NCBI GenBank assembly: GCA_035490315.1
Contig: DATHET010000221.1
Span: 7,070 to 71,069 of the forward strand
Source: JADJQU01 sp035490315
GTDB taxonomy: Bacteria > Planctomycetota > UBA1135 > GCA-002686595
Length of the DNA: 64,000 bases
Direction: 5' to 3'
Below the pieces are notes generated by a model, which saw only the letters and a program-made list of their open reading frames with translations, was not told where the DNA came from and made no database searches. This document shows, one piece after another, positions 35,395-44,797 of the stretch. A program made the position numbers and the translations under genes. Each line of letters begins with the position of its first letter. Position 1 is the first letter of the stretch.

Positions 35395-37146
35395 ATGAAC
35401 TCACCGATGCGCTTCCTTGGGTCCGCGCGTTTCCTGCTCCCCCTGGTCCTGGCCCTCCCCATCGGGGCGCAGACGACGAGCCGCGCGAGCGTCGACTCGG
35501 CAGGCGTGCAGGGCAACAACCCGAGCCAGTTCCCGTCGATCTCCGGCGACGGCCGCTATGTGGCCTTCGACAGCGCCGCGACCAATCTGGTCGCCGGGGA
35601 CACGAACACGGACCTGGACATCTTCGTCCACGACCTGCTGAGCGGCGCGACCGAGCGCGCGAGCGTCAGCTCGGCCGGAGTCGAGGGGAACTCCCACAGC
35701 TCCCATCCAGCGATCTCCGCTGACGGTCGCTACGTGGCTTTCGAGAGCACCGCCTCGAACCTCGTGACCGGAGACACCAACCTCCGCAGCGACATCTTCG
35801 TCCACGATCGTCAGTCCGGCGCCACGGTGGGCGTCAGCGTGGACTCGCTCGGGGCCCAGGGCAACAAGGACAGCTACGGCGCCTCGATCTCCTCCGACGG
35901 CCGCTTCGTGGCCTTCGGGAGCGCGTCGACCAATCTGGTCGCCGGGGACACGAACAACTTCGATGACGCGTTCGTCCACGATCGTCAGACTGGCGCCACT
36001 GAGCGCTTGAGCGTCAGCTCGGCAGGGGTTCAAGCAAACAGCGGCAGCCTCGAGACATCGATCTCCGGCGATGGTCGCTACGTTGCCTTCGAGAGCTTCG
36101 CCAGCAATCTGGTGACCGGCGACACGAACGGCTGGGTGGACATCTTCTTGCGCGACCGCTTGAACTCCACGACCGAGCGCTTGAGCATCACCACGAGCGG
36201 CCTGCAGGTGAGCAGCACGAGCTTCATGCCCTCGATCTCCGCCGATGGCCGCTACATCGCCTTCCACAGCTTCGCCACCAACCTCGTCCCCGGGGACACG
36301 AACGGGATGGGCGACATCTTCGTCCGCGATCACCAGAACGGCACCACGGAGCGTGTCAGCATCGGCGCGGGCGGGGCTCAAGGCAATGCACCCTGCTTGT
36401 ATGCCTCGATCTCCGGCGACGGTCGCTACGTCGGTTTCTCGACCTCCTCGACGAACCTGGTACCCGGCGACACGAACGGCTGGGGGGACATCTTCCTTCG
36501 CGACCGCCAGGCCCTGACCACCGAGCGCGTGAGCATCGATTCGCTCGGCGGCCAGGGCGACCACGGCGTCGACGATGCCGCAGTGTCCTTCGATGGCCGA
36601 GTCGTGGCCTTCGGCGGCCTGGTCACCAACCTCGTCCCGGGCGACACGAATGGAGTCGCCGACGTCTTTGCGCGCGACCGCGGAGCTCCGTCCTGTCCTG
36701 CCACCGCGACTTACTGCACGGCGAAGCTCAATTCCCTGGGTTGCACTCCGTCGATCGCCTCGAGCGGGACTCCCAGCGCGTCGGCAAGCTCGGGCTTCGT
36801 GATCACCGCGAGCCAGGTGATCAACAATAAGCCGGGTCTTTACTTCTACAGCAACACGGGGCGCGCGGCGGTGAGCTTCGTGGGAGGACTGCGCTGCGTC
36901 AACACGCCGGTGAAGCGCTCCGTCGCGATGAACTCGGGCGGCAATCCTCCGCCGAACGACTGCTCGGGCGTGTACTCGCTCGACTTCAACGCCTTCGCGA
37001 GCGGCGCGCTCGGCGGGATCCCGGCTGCCTACCTGCTGGTGCCGGGCACGGTGATCGACGCTCAGGCCTGGGGTCGCGACAACGGCTTCACGCCGCCGAA
37101 CAACGCGACCTTGTCCAATGGCTTGGAATTCACGATCTGTCCGTGA
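35395..37146 (+). CDS. Secreted TolB-like beta-propeller with C-terminal Cys module
   Basis: 583 residues. After a signal peptide (FLGSARFLLPLVLALPIGAQ) come seven repeats of ~58 residues, each with SISGDGRYVAFxSxATNLV, GDTN and DIFVxDRxxGxTERxS motifs. This is the PD40/TolB propeller pattern seen in planctomycete and cyanobacterial surface proteins. Residues 441-583 are a separate module: CTAKLNSLGCTP, then VINNKPGLYFYS, SGGNPPPNDCSGVYSLDFN and WGRDNGFTPPNNATLSNG. The same 143-residue module ends the protein at 54225-55304, and a decayed copy is at 25517-25942. It may serve as a sorting or surface-display domain (inference). ATG at 35395 begins the signal peptide; upstream in-frame starts exist. 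Confidence 0.82.
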   Translation: MNSPMRFLGSARFLLPLVLALPIGAQTTSRASVDSAGVQGNNPSQFPSISGDGRYVAFDSAATNLVAGDTNTDLDIFVHDLLSGATERASVSSAGVEGNSHSSHPAISADGRYVAFESTASNLVTGDTNLRSDIFVHDRQSGATVGVSVDSLGAQGNKDSYGASISSDGRFVAFGSASTNLVAGDTNNFDDAFVHDRQTGATERLSVSSAGVQANSGSLETSISGDGRYVAFESFASNLVTGDTNGWVDIFLRDRLNSTTERLSITTSGLQVSSTSFMPSISADGRYIAFHSFATNLVPGDTNGMGDIFVRDHQNGTTERVSIGAGGAQGNAPCLYASISGDGRYVGFSTSSTNLVPGDTNGWGDIFLRDRQALTTERVSIDSLGGQGDHGVDDAAVSFDGRVVAFGGLVTNLVPGDTNGVADVFARDRGAPSCPATATYCTAKLNSLGCTPSIASSGTPSASASSGFVITASQVINNKPGLYFYSNTGRAAVSFVGGLRCVNTPVKRSVAMNSGGNPPPNDCSGVYSLDFNAFASGALGGIPAAYLLVPGTVIDAQAWGRDNGFTPPNNATLSNGLEFTICP

Positions 37147-37328
37147 GCGCGAGGGGCGGATCTCGCCGGATGTGCTAGCGAGCGTGCAGGACGATTCGGT
37201 GTTCGATTGGTGAGCTGAAGAGCGATTCGATTCCCAGGAGAAGCGCGCGCGGTGCAGCGCTCTCTGGCCACGTGGCTGCATTCGAGGAGTCCTGATACGC
37301 TGGCCCTGGGCTGGAATCGCCCCCTGCC

Positions 37329-38072
37329 ATGCACCCCACGCTCCTCGAGCCCCTGCCTGGATTCCTGATCCTCGAGCTGACGACGCGCTGCAATTTGAAG
37401 TGCCTGTACTGCGCCGTCAGTCAGCCGGGATACATCGGTCGCGACCTCCAGGTCGACATGCCGGCCACGCTCGAAGCCATTCGCGAGCTCGGCGTCGGCG
37501 AGGTGCAGCTCAGCGCCCACGGCGAGGCGACGCTCGTGCCGGGCTGGCACGACATCGCCCGGGCCCTGGAGGATGCCGGACTGCGCGTCCTGTTGACGAC
37601 GAACCTCTCGAAACGCTTCTCACCCGAGGAGCTCGCGGCATTCGCGCGCATGCAGACCATCGCGGTGAGCATCGACACCGTCAATCCCGAGCTCTTCGCC
37701 CGCTTGCGGCGTCCCGCGCGCTTCGAGCGTTTGTGCGAGAACCTCGCGCACCTGCGCGCGCACATTCCTGCGCGCGGAGCCGCGAGGCCGTATCTCGCCG
37801 TGAATTGCACGGTCAGCGAGCACGTGATCGACGGCCTCTCGGATCTCGTGCGCTGGGCGGCGCGCGAGGAATTCGACGCAGTCTCGCTGGTCAACCTGGT
37901 CGTGTATCCCACGGTCGATCCGGAATTTCCCGTGCGGCATCCCGCGCGAGTCGATCCCGCGCGCGCCACGGCCCGCATCGACGAGGCCCAGGCCCTCGCG
38001 CACCAGCTCGGGCTCGCCTTCAACGTGATGGAAGGCTTGCGCACGGCGCTGGCGGAGGCGCGCGAGTCGTGA
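37329..38072 (+). CDS. Radical SAM enzyme lacking its SPASM-like domain
   Basis: 247 residues. The radical SAM 4Fe-4S motif CNLKCLYC is at residues 21-28, followed by the typical VQLSAHGEATLVPGW loop (glycine-rich SAM region), LLTTNLSKRF and IAVSIDTVNPELFARLRRP. The barrel is present, but the auxiliary cluster region expected after residue ~230 is missing. It appears instead in the next gene, which overlaps this stop as GTGA. In the third gene of the cluster (39306) the two parts are fused. The substrate is unknown; the neighbours suggest modification of a glycan or peptide at the envelope. Confidence 0.85.
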   Translation: MHPTLLEPLPGFLILELTTRCNLKCLYCAVSQPGYIGRDLQVDMPATLEAIRELGVGEVQLSAHGEATLVPGWHDIARALEDAGLRVLLTTNLSKRFSPEELAAFARMQTIAVSIDTVNPELFARLRRPARFERLCENLAHLRAHIPARGAARPYLAVNCTVSEHVIDGLSDLVRWAAREEFDAVSLVNLVVYPTVDPEFPVRHPARVDPARATARIDEAQALAHQLGLAFNVMEGLRTALAEARES

Positions 38073-39295
38073 ATGCTCCGTCCGAGCCCGAGCTGCGCCG
38101 CACGCGGGATTGCCTCGATCCCTGGCGCATGGGCCTGGTCCGTACCGACGGCAGCGTGTTGCTGTGCTGCTGGGGCGAGCCCGTCGGCCAACTGGGGAAG
38201 GAGACGCTGCCCTCGGTCTTGAAGGGCCCCCGGGCGCGGGCCGCGCGCGAGCGCCTGCTCACGGGCGAGCTCGGACATGACTGCCAGGTCTGCCCGAGCA
38301 AGGGCTGGACGAGCCTCGCGACTCTGCAAGCGAAGCTCGAGGTCTTCCAGCGCGACGAGCGCGAGCGGCGGGCGCTGCGGACCCACGCCGCGACGCTCCA
38401 GCAGGAACTCTTGCCGCTGCGTGCCCATGCGGCGACCCTCGAACGCGATCTCGCCGGTCACCGCGGAAGCCGCGCGGCGAACAGCGTGCGCGCCGCGATT
38501 CTCGAGGCACAGATCGCTGCACAGGTCGAGCATGCCGCGGCGCTCGAGCGCGAGCGCGACGAGTTGCGCCGGCATGCCGCGAATCTGGACTCGGAGCTCG
38601 CCCAGCTGCGGCCGCACGCCTCCGATCTGGGATGCGAGCTCGGGCACTTGCGTCCGCACGCGAGCACGCTGCAGGCGGAGCTTGGCGCGCTGCGACCCCA
38701 CGCCGCCGATCTCGCGCGCGACCTCGAGGCCCACCGCGCCGTTCTGGCCGAGCTGCGCAAGGCGACGGCCGATTGGAAAGCTCACGCGGCGGTGCTCGAG
38801 CGCGAAGCCACGGCGCTGCGCGCGCATTGCGCGGCGCAAACTGAAGAGCTCGCCGGCTTGCGTCCCCATGCGCAGACCTTGGAGCAGGAACTCGGCGCGC
38901 TCCATCCGCACGCGCAGGCGCTCGAGCGACTGAGCAGCGATCTGCGGCAGCACGCGGCAAGCTTGAGCGCGGAACTCGAGGCGCTGCGTCCGTGCGCGGA
39001 CGCGCTGGCTCTGGACCTCCATGGCCAACGCCAACGCGCAGCGGAATCGGAAGCGCGGCTCGCCGAGCTGCGCGAGCACGCGGCCACCGAGCACCGCGAG
39101 CTCGCGGCCCTGCGCCTGCACGCCGCGACCCTCGAAGCGGAGCGAGACGCGCTGCGGGCGCACGCGGCGACACTCCAGCGCGAGCTCGCGAGGGGAGCCG
39201 TCGGCTTCTGGCGCAGAGCGACCGGCCCGCTCAAAGCCGCATTTTCATCCTGGCTCGGCACAGCGGCTCGCGCGCCACGCGCGGGACGCGATTAG
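38069..39295 (+). CDS. SPASM-like Cys domain with long 14-residue-repeat coiled coil
   Basis: 408 residues starting at GTG 38069, overlapping the radical SAM stop. The first ~85 hold a SPASM/twitch-like cysteine set: RDCLDPWRMGLVRTDGSVLL, CCWGEPVGQLG and CQVCPSKGW. These fit an auxiliary Fe-S cluster or metal site for the preceding radical SAM enzyme. From residue ~95 to ~390 there is a continuous coiled coil with a 14-residue period of the form LRxHAxxLexEL, as in LRPHAADLARDLEAH. The C-terminus is basic (FWRRATGPLKAAFSSWLG), perhaps membrane-binding. I infer it works with the 37329 gene product as a split enzyme. Confidence 0.72.
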   Translation: MNAPSEPELRRTRDCLDPWRMGLVRTDGSVLLCCWGEPVGQLGKETLPSVLKGPRARAARERLLTGELGHDCQVCPSKGWTSLATLQAKLEVFQRDERERRALRTHAATLQQELLPLRAHAATLERDLAGHRGSRAANSVRAAILEAQIAAQVEHAAALERERDELRRHAANLDSELAQLRPHASDLGCELGHLRPHASTLQAELGALRPHAADLARDLEAHRAVLAELRKATADWKAHAAVLEREATALRAHCAAQTEELAGLRPHAQTLEQELGALHPHAQALERLSSDLRQHAASLSAELEALRPCADALALDLHGQRQRAAESEARLAELREHAATEHRELAALRLHAATLEAERDALRAHAATLQRELARGAVGFWRRATGPLKAAFSSWLGTAARAPRAGRD

Positions 39296-39305
39296 GAGTC
39301 ATTGC

Positions 39306-40865
39306 ATGCCCGCCCTTCAACCCGGTCCGCGGTCCTTTCCCCACCGCACCACGGTGCAGCGCTTGAACTCCGAGCTTGCGCTCGCGTCGCTCGAGCGCGG
39401 CGAGGGCCGCGTCGCGCACCGGCCGCTGCACATCGCGTTGCAAGTCGCATCCGGCTGCAATCTCGATTGCTACATGTGCCTCGAGCACACGCGCCCCAAG
39501 AGCGAGCGCCACGGTCGCCATCTGAAATCGCTCTCCATGGAAGTGTTCGACATCGTCGAGCGCGACCTGCTGCCCTACTCCACGCGGCTATCCTTCGCCA
39601 TCGGGGGCGAGCCGACGCTCGCGGAGAACTTCGAGCACTTCCTGGAGCGCGCTTTCCTGCACGGTCAGGAGATCGAGCTGTTGACCAACGGCACTCGTCT
39701 CGACCACGGCAACCTGGCCGAGGTCGCGGCGCGTTGCGTCAGCTACCTGCAGATCTCCATCGAAGGCGCGACGCGCGAGACCTACGAGCGCATCCGCGGC
39801 GGCGCGAGCTTCGCGCATCTTCTGGCGAACGTCGAGCTCTTCAACCGCCATCGCGCGCGCTACCGCCGCGAGGACCGCACGCACCTCTCCTTCTGGGTCA
39901 CGCTGATGCGCAGCAGCATCCAGGAGTTGCCGCGGATCGTGGAGCTCGCGCACCAGCTCGACGTCGACCGGGTTCATGGCCACCACGCGTCGCCCGCGAC
40001 GCGCGAAGCGGCGGAGGACACGCTCGAGGGCCATGCCGAGCTGTGGAACTCGGTGCGCCTCGAAGCGCTCGAGACCGCGCGCCGCCTCGGCGTCGAAATC
40101 GATCTCCCGCCGCCCGCGGAGTCGGGACAATCGAGCGCGCACTCCGCGCCGTCGTTCGAGGAGATGGCGGCGCGCCGTGGCACGACGCTGCCCGACCGGC
40201 GCAATCCCTTGCTCGCTCCCGGCGCCGGCGGCGCGGACGACGTGCGCAGCGCGTCGCGCCGCAAGGATCCACGCCACGCGCGGATGAAGAGCTTCGCCGT
40301 GCCCTGCCACCTGCCCGGCACGGCGATCTACGTGCTCTGGGACGGACGCGTGCTGCCCTGCTGCTACACGTTCGCGATGGACAAGCTGACGCTGGGGCTC
40401 TTGCCGCGCGACTCGCTCGACGCGCTGTGGAATGGCCGCCTTTTCCGCAACCTGCGCGTGGGCATGGTCACGGGCGAAGTGCCGCCGGTCTGCCTCTATT
40501 GTCCCGTCGTGCACGACGTGCCGGTGACGCCGAAGGAGGAGCATGCGATGCGCGAGAGCCAGCCCTTCGAAGAGTGGTTGGGGAATCGCGATCTGGCGGG
40601 CGCCGACGCCGGCGGGACTGACCTTCTCGAACGCTTGCGGGGCAGCCCGACCGTCGACGAGTTGGACGACTTGCGCCGCCACGCGCGCGCCCTCGAGGCG
40701 GAGCGCGCGGAGCTGCGCGCCCACGCGAAGAACCTGGAAGAGGAGCGGCCGCAGATGCAGGGCCACATCGCGAACCTCGAAGCGGAACGGCCGCACTGGC
40801 TCGGTCATATCCAGAACCTCGAGCGCGAAGTCGCGGAATTGCGGCGCAAGACCGGGGCTGGCTGA
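39306..40865 (+). CDS. Radical SAM/SPASM protein with short coiled-coil tail
   Basis: 519 residues. The radical SAM motif CNLDCYMC is at residues 51-58, with FAIGGEPTLAENFEHF and LLTNGTRLD as SAM-binding elements. A SPASM-like region follows around residues 335-400 (VPCHLPGTAIYVLWDGRVLP, CCYTFAMDKLTLGLLP, CLYCPVV). The last ~60 residues are the same LRRHARALEAERAEL-type coiled coil found in two other proteins of the window. ATG at 39306 is preceded by an AGGAG ribosome binding site 8 bases upstream. It lies 11 bp after the previous gene, so the three form one operon. The substrate is unknown; surface-glycan or peptide modification is likely. Confidence 0.85.
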   Translation: MPALQPGPRSFPHRTTVQRLNSELALASLERGEGRVAHRPLHIALQVASGCNLDCYMCLEHTRPKSERHGRHLKSLSMEVFDIVERDLLPYSTRLSFAIGGEPTLAENFEHFLERAFLHGQEIELLTNGTRLDHGNLAEVAARCVSYLQISIEGATRETYERIRGGASFAHLLANVELFNRHRARYRREDRTHLSFWVTLMRSSIQELPRIVELAHQLDVDRVHGHHASPATREAAEDTLEGHAELWNSVRLEALETARRLGVEIDLPPPAESGQSSAHSAPSFEEMAARRGTTLPDRRNPLLAPGAGGADDVRSASRRKDPRHARMKSFAVPCHLPGTAIYVLWDGRVLPCCYTFAMDKLTLGLLPRDSLDALWNGRLFRNLRVGMVTGEVPPVCLYCPVVHDVPVTPKEEHAMRESQPFEEWLGNRDLAGADAGGTDLLERLRGSPTVDELDDLRRHARALEAERAELRAHAKNLEEERPQMQGHIANLEAERPHWLGHIQNLEREVAELRRKTGAG

Positions 40866-41023
40866 GGGCGCAATCCGCGCGGGGACGTTGGATCGACTTC
40901 CATCGAGGTAGCCGGATCGCGAGGCGCGCATCGGCTGAGTGCTTTCGGCAAATTCCGAGTACTTCCTCGCTGCCGCGCGGACAGACTATCGGCCTTCCTG
41001 GGAGCTGAGCTCCGCCCCTTGCG

Positions 41024-44000
41024 ATGACCGAACAACAGCCTCGTACCAACTCGACGCCCGGTGCGAACGTCCCCTCCGGCGCGAATGAATCGCCTGGGAC
41101 GATGATCGGCCGCTACGAGCTGGTGCGACAGATCGGCGAAGGCGGTTTCGGAACGGTGTGGATGGCTGAGCAGCAGGAGCCGGTGCAGCGCACCCTCGCG
41201 CTCAAGATCATCAAGCTCGGGATGGACACGCGGTCGGTCGTGATGCGCTTCGAAGCGGAGCGCCAGGCCCTGGCGATGATGGACCATCCCAACATCGCCA
41301 AGGTCTACGACGGCGGCGCGACGGAGACGGGCCGGCCCTACTTCGTGATGGAGCTGGTCCAGGGCGTGCCGATCACGCAGTACTGCGACGACGCGAAGCT
41401 CTCGACGCGCGATCGCCTGGTGCTCTTCCAGAAAGTCTGTCGGGCGGTGCAGCACGCTCACCAGAAGGGCGTGATCCACCGCGATCTCAAGCCGACCAAC
41501 GTGCTGGTCGGCATGCACGACGGCATTCCCGTTCCGAAGGTGATCGACTTCGGCATCGCCAAGGCGACCAGCGGACGCTTGACCGAGGGCAGCCTGTTCA
41601 CCGAGTACGGACAGATGATCGGCACGCCCGAATACATGGCGCCCGAGCAGGCCGAAGCGTCCGGCCTCGACGTCGACACGCGAGCGGACGTGTATTCGCT
41701 CGGCGCGGTGCTCTACGAGCTGGTCACGGGCACCAAGGCCTTCGACCTCGGCGACCTGATCGAGAAGGGCTACGCGGCGATCATGCGCCAGATCCGCGAG
41801 GTCGATCCCCCGCGGCCCTCGACGCGCATCAGCACGATGGACGAGCGCATCACCGCGATCGCGGAGCGCCGGCGGCTCGTCCCGCACGAATTCGGCCGTA
41901 TCCTGCGCGGCGACCTCGATTGGATCGTCATGAAGGCGCTCGAGAAAGACCGCGAGCGCCGCTACGACACCGCCGAGGCCTTGGCGCAGGACATCCAGCG
42001 CTACCTCTCCGACGAGGCGGTCCTGGCCACGCCTCCGAGCGCGGGCTATCGCCTGCGCAAGTTCGCGCGGCGCAACCGCGTCCTGGTCGCGGCTGGTTCG
42101 ATCGTCGGGCTGGCGCTCGTCATCGGAGCCATCGCAAGCACGCTCTCGCTCTTGCGCGCGCGCGACGCCGAGAAACTGGCGCGCTCCGCCGAAGCCCAGG
42201 CACGCACGGCCGAAACTCAGGCGCGCGAGGCCGAGCGCACCGCGACCCTGCGCTTCGAGGAGGCCGCGAGCGCGCGCAAAATCGCGGATGCCGAGCGCAG
42301 CGCGGCGGAGACCAGCGCCGAGGCCGCGCGCATCGCCGCAGCCAAGGCGGAGCGTGTGTCCGAGTTCACGCGCGCCTTGTTCTCGGGCGTGACGCCGGAC
42401 GTCGCGCGCGGCGCGGACACGACGCTCATGCGGCAGGTGCTCGACCGCAGCGCCAAGCGCATCGACACGGAGTTCGCCGCGGATCCGCTGGTCGCGGCAG
42501 CGATGCACTACACGGTCGGCAGCGCGTACTCCAGCATCACGGCGTTCGAGGAGGGCGAGCGCCATTTGAAGCTTGCCTTGGCGATCCAGGAGCTGGAGCT
42601 GGACGCTGACGACCCCGAGCTCCTGACCACGCGCAACGCCCTCGCTTTCCTGCTGCAGCGCACCGATCGCCTGGACGAAGCGCTGCCCGTGGCGAACGAC
42701 GTGCTTGCGAAGCGGGCCGCGGTGCTCGGGCCCGAGCACCGCGACACACTCGCCAGCCGCAACCTCGTCGGCAACCTGCTGTTCCGGATGAATCGCTACG
42801 ACGAGAGCGCGCGGGCGCTGCGCGAGACGGCCGAAGTCAGCGCGCGCACTCTCGGCGCCGAGCACGATTCGACGCTCAACAGCCGCTTCGCGCTCGCGCA
42901 GGCGCTGTTCGCGGCCGACGACACGCGCGGCGCCGAGTTGATCCTGCGCGACCTCGTCTCGATTTACGCGCGCATCTCGGACGAGAACGATCCGGACGCG
43001 GTGATGACCATGTCGATCCTGGGGGGAGTGCTGCGCGCGCAGGAGCAGAATGCCGAGGCCGAGCCGCTCTTCCGAACGGCCTACGAGCGCGCCCAGCGCG
43101 TCTTCGGACCGCGCCACCAATCGACGCTCACGATCGCGAACAACTTCACGCTGCTCTTGATTGCGTTGAAGAGGTACGACGAGGCGGAAGTCCTCTGCCG
43201 CGAGGCGCTCGACGGAAGAATTGCGACGCTGGGAGAGTCGCACTACGAGACCCTGACCTCGATGCGCAACATGGTCGACATCCTCGCCGACACGCAGCGC
43301 GAGGAAGAAGCCGAAGCCCTCGCGCGCCGCGCCATCACGATCGCACGCACGCAGCGCGACCCCGAGAGCCTCGACACGATCTATTGCCTCAAGAAGCTCG
43401 GCCACCTCATGAATCGCCGCGGCAATCTCGCCGAAGCGACCGAGGCCTTCGCCGAGGCGGCGCGCGTCGAGCGCAAGGTCCTCGGCGATCGCGACCGGAA
43501 CGTGTGGATGGATTATTACAACTGGGGCGCCATGCTGCAGAACAGCGGCGACGACGCAGCGGCGGAGGTCGTGTACCGCGACACGATCGCGATGTGGGAA
43601 CAAGGCGGATCTCCCGACCTGCCCTTCGCCGCGGCGCTCTGGAACGGTCTGGGAAAATGCCGCATGAAGGCCGAGGATTTCGACGGCATGATCGCGCCCT
43701 TCGAGCGCGGTCTCGCCATGCGCCGGCGCATGTACAGCGGTGCGAGCCTCCAGATCACCTATTCGCTCGGCGACTATGTAAGCGGCCTGACCGCTGCGCG
43801 GAAATTCGAGGAGGCCGAGCCTCTACTGGCCGATTGCGAGGCGATGTACGAGGAACTTGGCGCGTCGAAGTCCGGAGGCGCGATCAACGTGCGCGCGATG
43901 CTGGCGCAGACCAAGGCGGCGCGTCAGCTCTTCGCGGAAGCGGATGAGATGCTCCGCGAGCTCGATGTCGCGATCGAAACGGTAGGGCCGCGCGAGCGCC

Positions 44001-44140
44001 GAGCTTGCCGTCATTTCGTCGCGATCTGCGCGTGCTACGTCTACGAGCGCTGGAACGAGGCCGAGCCGAGCCCCGAGCACGAGGGCTCGCTCGCGACCTG
44101 GCGCGCGCACCTCGAGCAATCCGCGCCGCCGGAAAAGTAG
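41024..44140 (+). CDS. Membrane Ser/Thr protein kinase with C-terminal TPR domain
   Basis: 1038 residues. The kinase domain (about 28-340) has the Gly loop GEGGFGTV, catalytic Lys in LALKIIKLG, HRDLKPTN (Asp154), DFGIA and MAPEQ, so it should be active. A helix of ~22 hydrophobic residues (VLVAAGSIVGLALVIGAIAS) around 352-375 crosses the membrane. An Ala-rich coiled coil follows (EAQARTAETQAREAERTATL). Residues ~460-1030 are tetratricopeptide-type repeats (AFEEGERHLKLALAI, RLDEALPVANDVLAK and others). This layout is a planctomycete speciality for signal sensing, often near ECF sigma factors. One such sigma fusion lies 0.7 kb downstream at 44798. Start ATG 41024. Confidence 0.93.
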   Translation: MTEQQPRTNSTPGANVPSGANESPGTMIGRYELVRQIGEGGFGTVWMAEQQEPVQRTLALKIIKLGMDTRSVVMRFEAERQALAMMDHPNIAKVYDGGATETGRPYFVMELVQGVPITQYCDDAKLSTRDRLVLFQKVCRAVQHAHQKGVIHRDLKPTNVLVGMHDGIPVPKVIDFGIAKATSGRLTEGSLFTEYGQMIGTPEYMAPEQAEASGLDVDTRADVYSLGAVLYELVTGTKAFDLGDLIEKGYAAIMRQIREVDPPRPSTRISTMDERITAIAERRRLVPHEFGRILRGDLDWIVMKALEKDRERRYDTAEALAQDIQRYLSDEAVLATPPSAGYRLRKFARRNRVLVAAGSIVGLALVIGAIASTLSLLRARDAEKLARSAEAQARTAETQAREAERTATLRFEEAASARKIADAERSAAETSAEAARIAAAKAERVSEFTRALFSGVTPDVARGADTTLMRQVLDRSAKRIDTEFAADPLVAAAMHYTVGSAYSSITAFEEGERHLKLALAIQELELDADDPELLTTRNALAFLLQRTDRLDEALPVANDVLAKRAAVLGPEHRDTLASRNLVGNLLFRMNRYDESARALRETAEVSARTLGAEHDSTLNSRFALAQALFAADDTRGAELILRDLVSIYARISDENDPDAVMTMSILGGVLRAQEQNAEAEPLFRTAYERAQRVFGPRHQSTLTIANNFTLLLIALKRYDEAEVLCREALDGRIATLGESHYETLTSMRNMVDILADTQREEEAEALARRAITIARTQRDPESLDTIYCLKKLGHLMNRRGNLAEATEAFAEAARVERKVLGDRDRNVWMDYYNWGAMLQNSGDDAAAEVVYRDTIAMWEQGGSPDLPFAAALWNGLGKCRMKAEDFDGMIAPFERGLAMRRRMYSGASLQITYSLGDYVSGLTAARKFEEAEPLLADCEAMYEELGASKSGGAINVRAMLAQTKAARQLFAEADEMLRELDVAIETVGPRERRACRHFVAICACYVYERWNEAEPSPEHEGSLATWRAHLEQSAPPEK

Positions 44141-44174
44141 GCGAGCGCGGTCATCCTCCGCGAATCTCGGCTGC

Positions 44175-44624
44175 TCAGACCAGCTTGACCGTGACGTCGA
44201 TGTTGCCACGCGTGGCCTTCGAATACGGGCAGATCTGGTGCGCCGCGTCCACGATGGCCTGAGCAGTCTGACGCTCCATCCCTGGAATGCTCACGTTGAG
44301 CCGAGCGCGCAGGAAGTACCCGCCGTCCTTCTGATTCAGGTCCACTTCGGCGTCGATGGCGGTCTCGGGCGGCAGCGTGACGTTCATCTTGCGCGCGGCA
44401 ACCCCCATCGCGCCTTCGAAGCACGCCGACCAACCCGCGGCGAACAGCTGCTCCGGATTCGTGCCGGTACCCGCGGTGCCAGGCGACGAATGCTTGACGT
44501 CCAGGCGTCCATCCGCACTGCGCGACGCGCCATCGCGACCGCCCGTCGTGCGGACCTTCGCGGTGTAGAGGACTTTCTCGGGTTGGGTCGCGTTGGCTCC
44601 TTCGGATACTTGGGGCGTTGCCAT
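44175..44624 (-). CDS. ohr: Organic hydroperoxide resistance protein Ohr
   Basis: 149 residues of the Ohr/OsmC family. Peroxidatic Cys is in AAGWSACFEGA near residue 68 and resolving Cys in HQICPYSKATRGNIDV near the C-terminus. The N-terminal VLYTAKVRTTGGRDG and GTNPEQLFAAGW are typical of Ohr rather than OsmC. It reduces organic hydroperoxides using lipoyl-type dithiols. The ATG at 44624 has a strong AAGGAG ribosome binding site 8 bases upstream. No OhrR regulator is adjacent. It is a single gene between the kinase and the ECF-sigma fusion. Confidence 0.95.
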   Translation of the reverse strand: MATPQVSEGANATQPEKVLYTAKVRTTGGRDGASRSADGRLDVKHSSPGTAGTGTNPEQLFAAGWSACFEGAMGVAARKMNVTLPPETAIDAEVDLNQKDGGYFLRARLNVSIPGMERQTAQAIVDAAHQICPYSKATRGNIDVTVKLV

Positions 44625-44797
44625 GGTCGAATCTCCTTCGTGGGGGTTGTCTGGACCGTGCCAGCGTAATGATCGGAGGGCTGCGCGGAGCTCGCTGGCG
44701 AGAATCTGCCGCCGATCTCCGCCCGTAGCAATTCGCTCCTGGATCGCTTCTCAGAAAAACCCAGGGTGAAATACAGGAACATGCGCGAGCGGTGTCC

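Noticed and set aside
35401..37281. A 626-codon open frame on the minus strand opposite the propeller gene.
   Set aside because: It mirrors the codon-position GC bias and the ~58-residue repeats of the plus-strand gene, which has a signal peptide and clear domain pattern. The minus translation has none.
38060..38080. Sequencing frameshift as the sole explanation of the split radical SAM gene.
   Set aside because: The GTGA overlap matches the coupling used at many other junctions in the window and both products look complete. It cannot be excluded, so it is kept as an open question in the findings.
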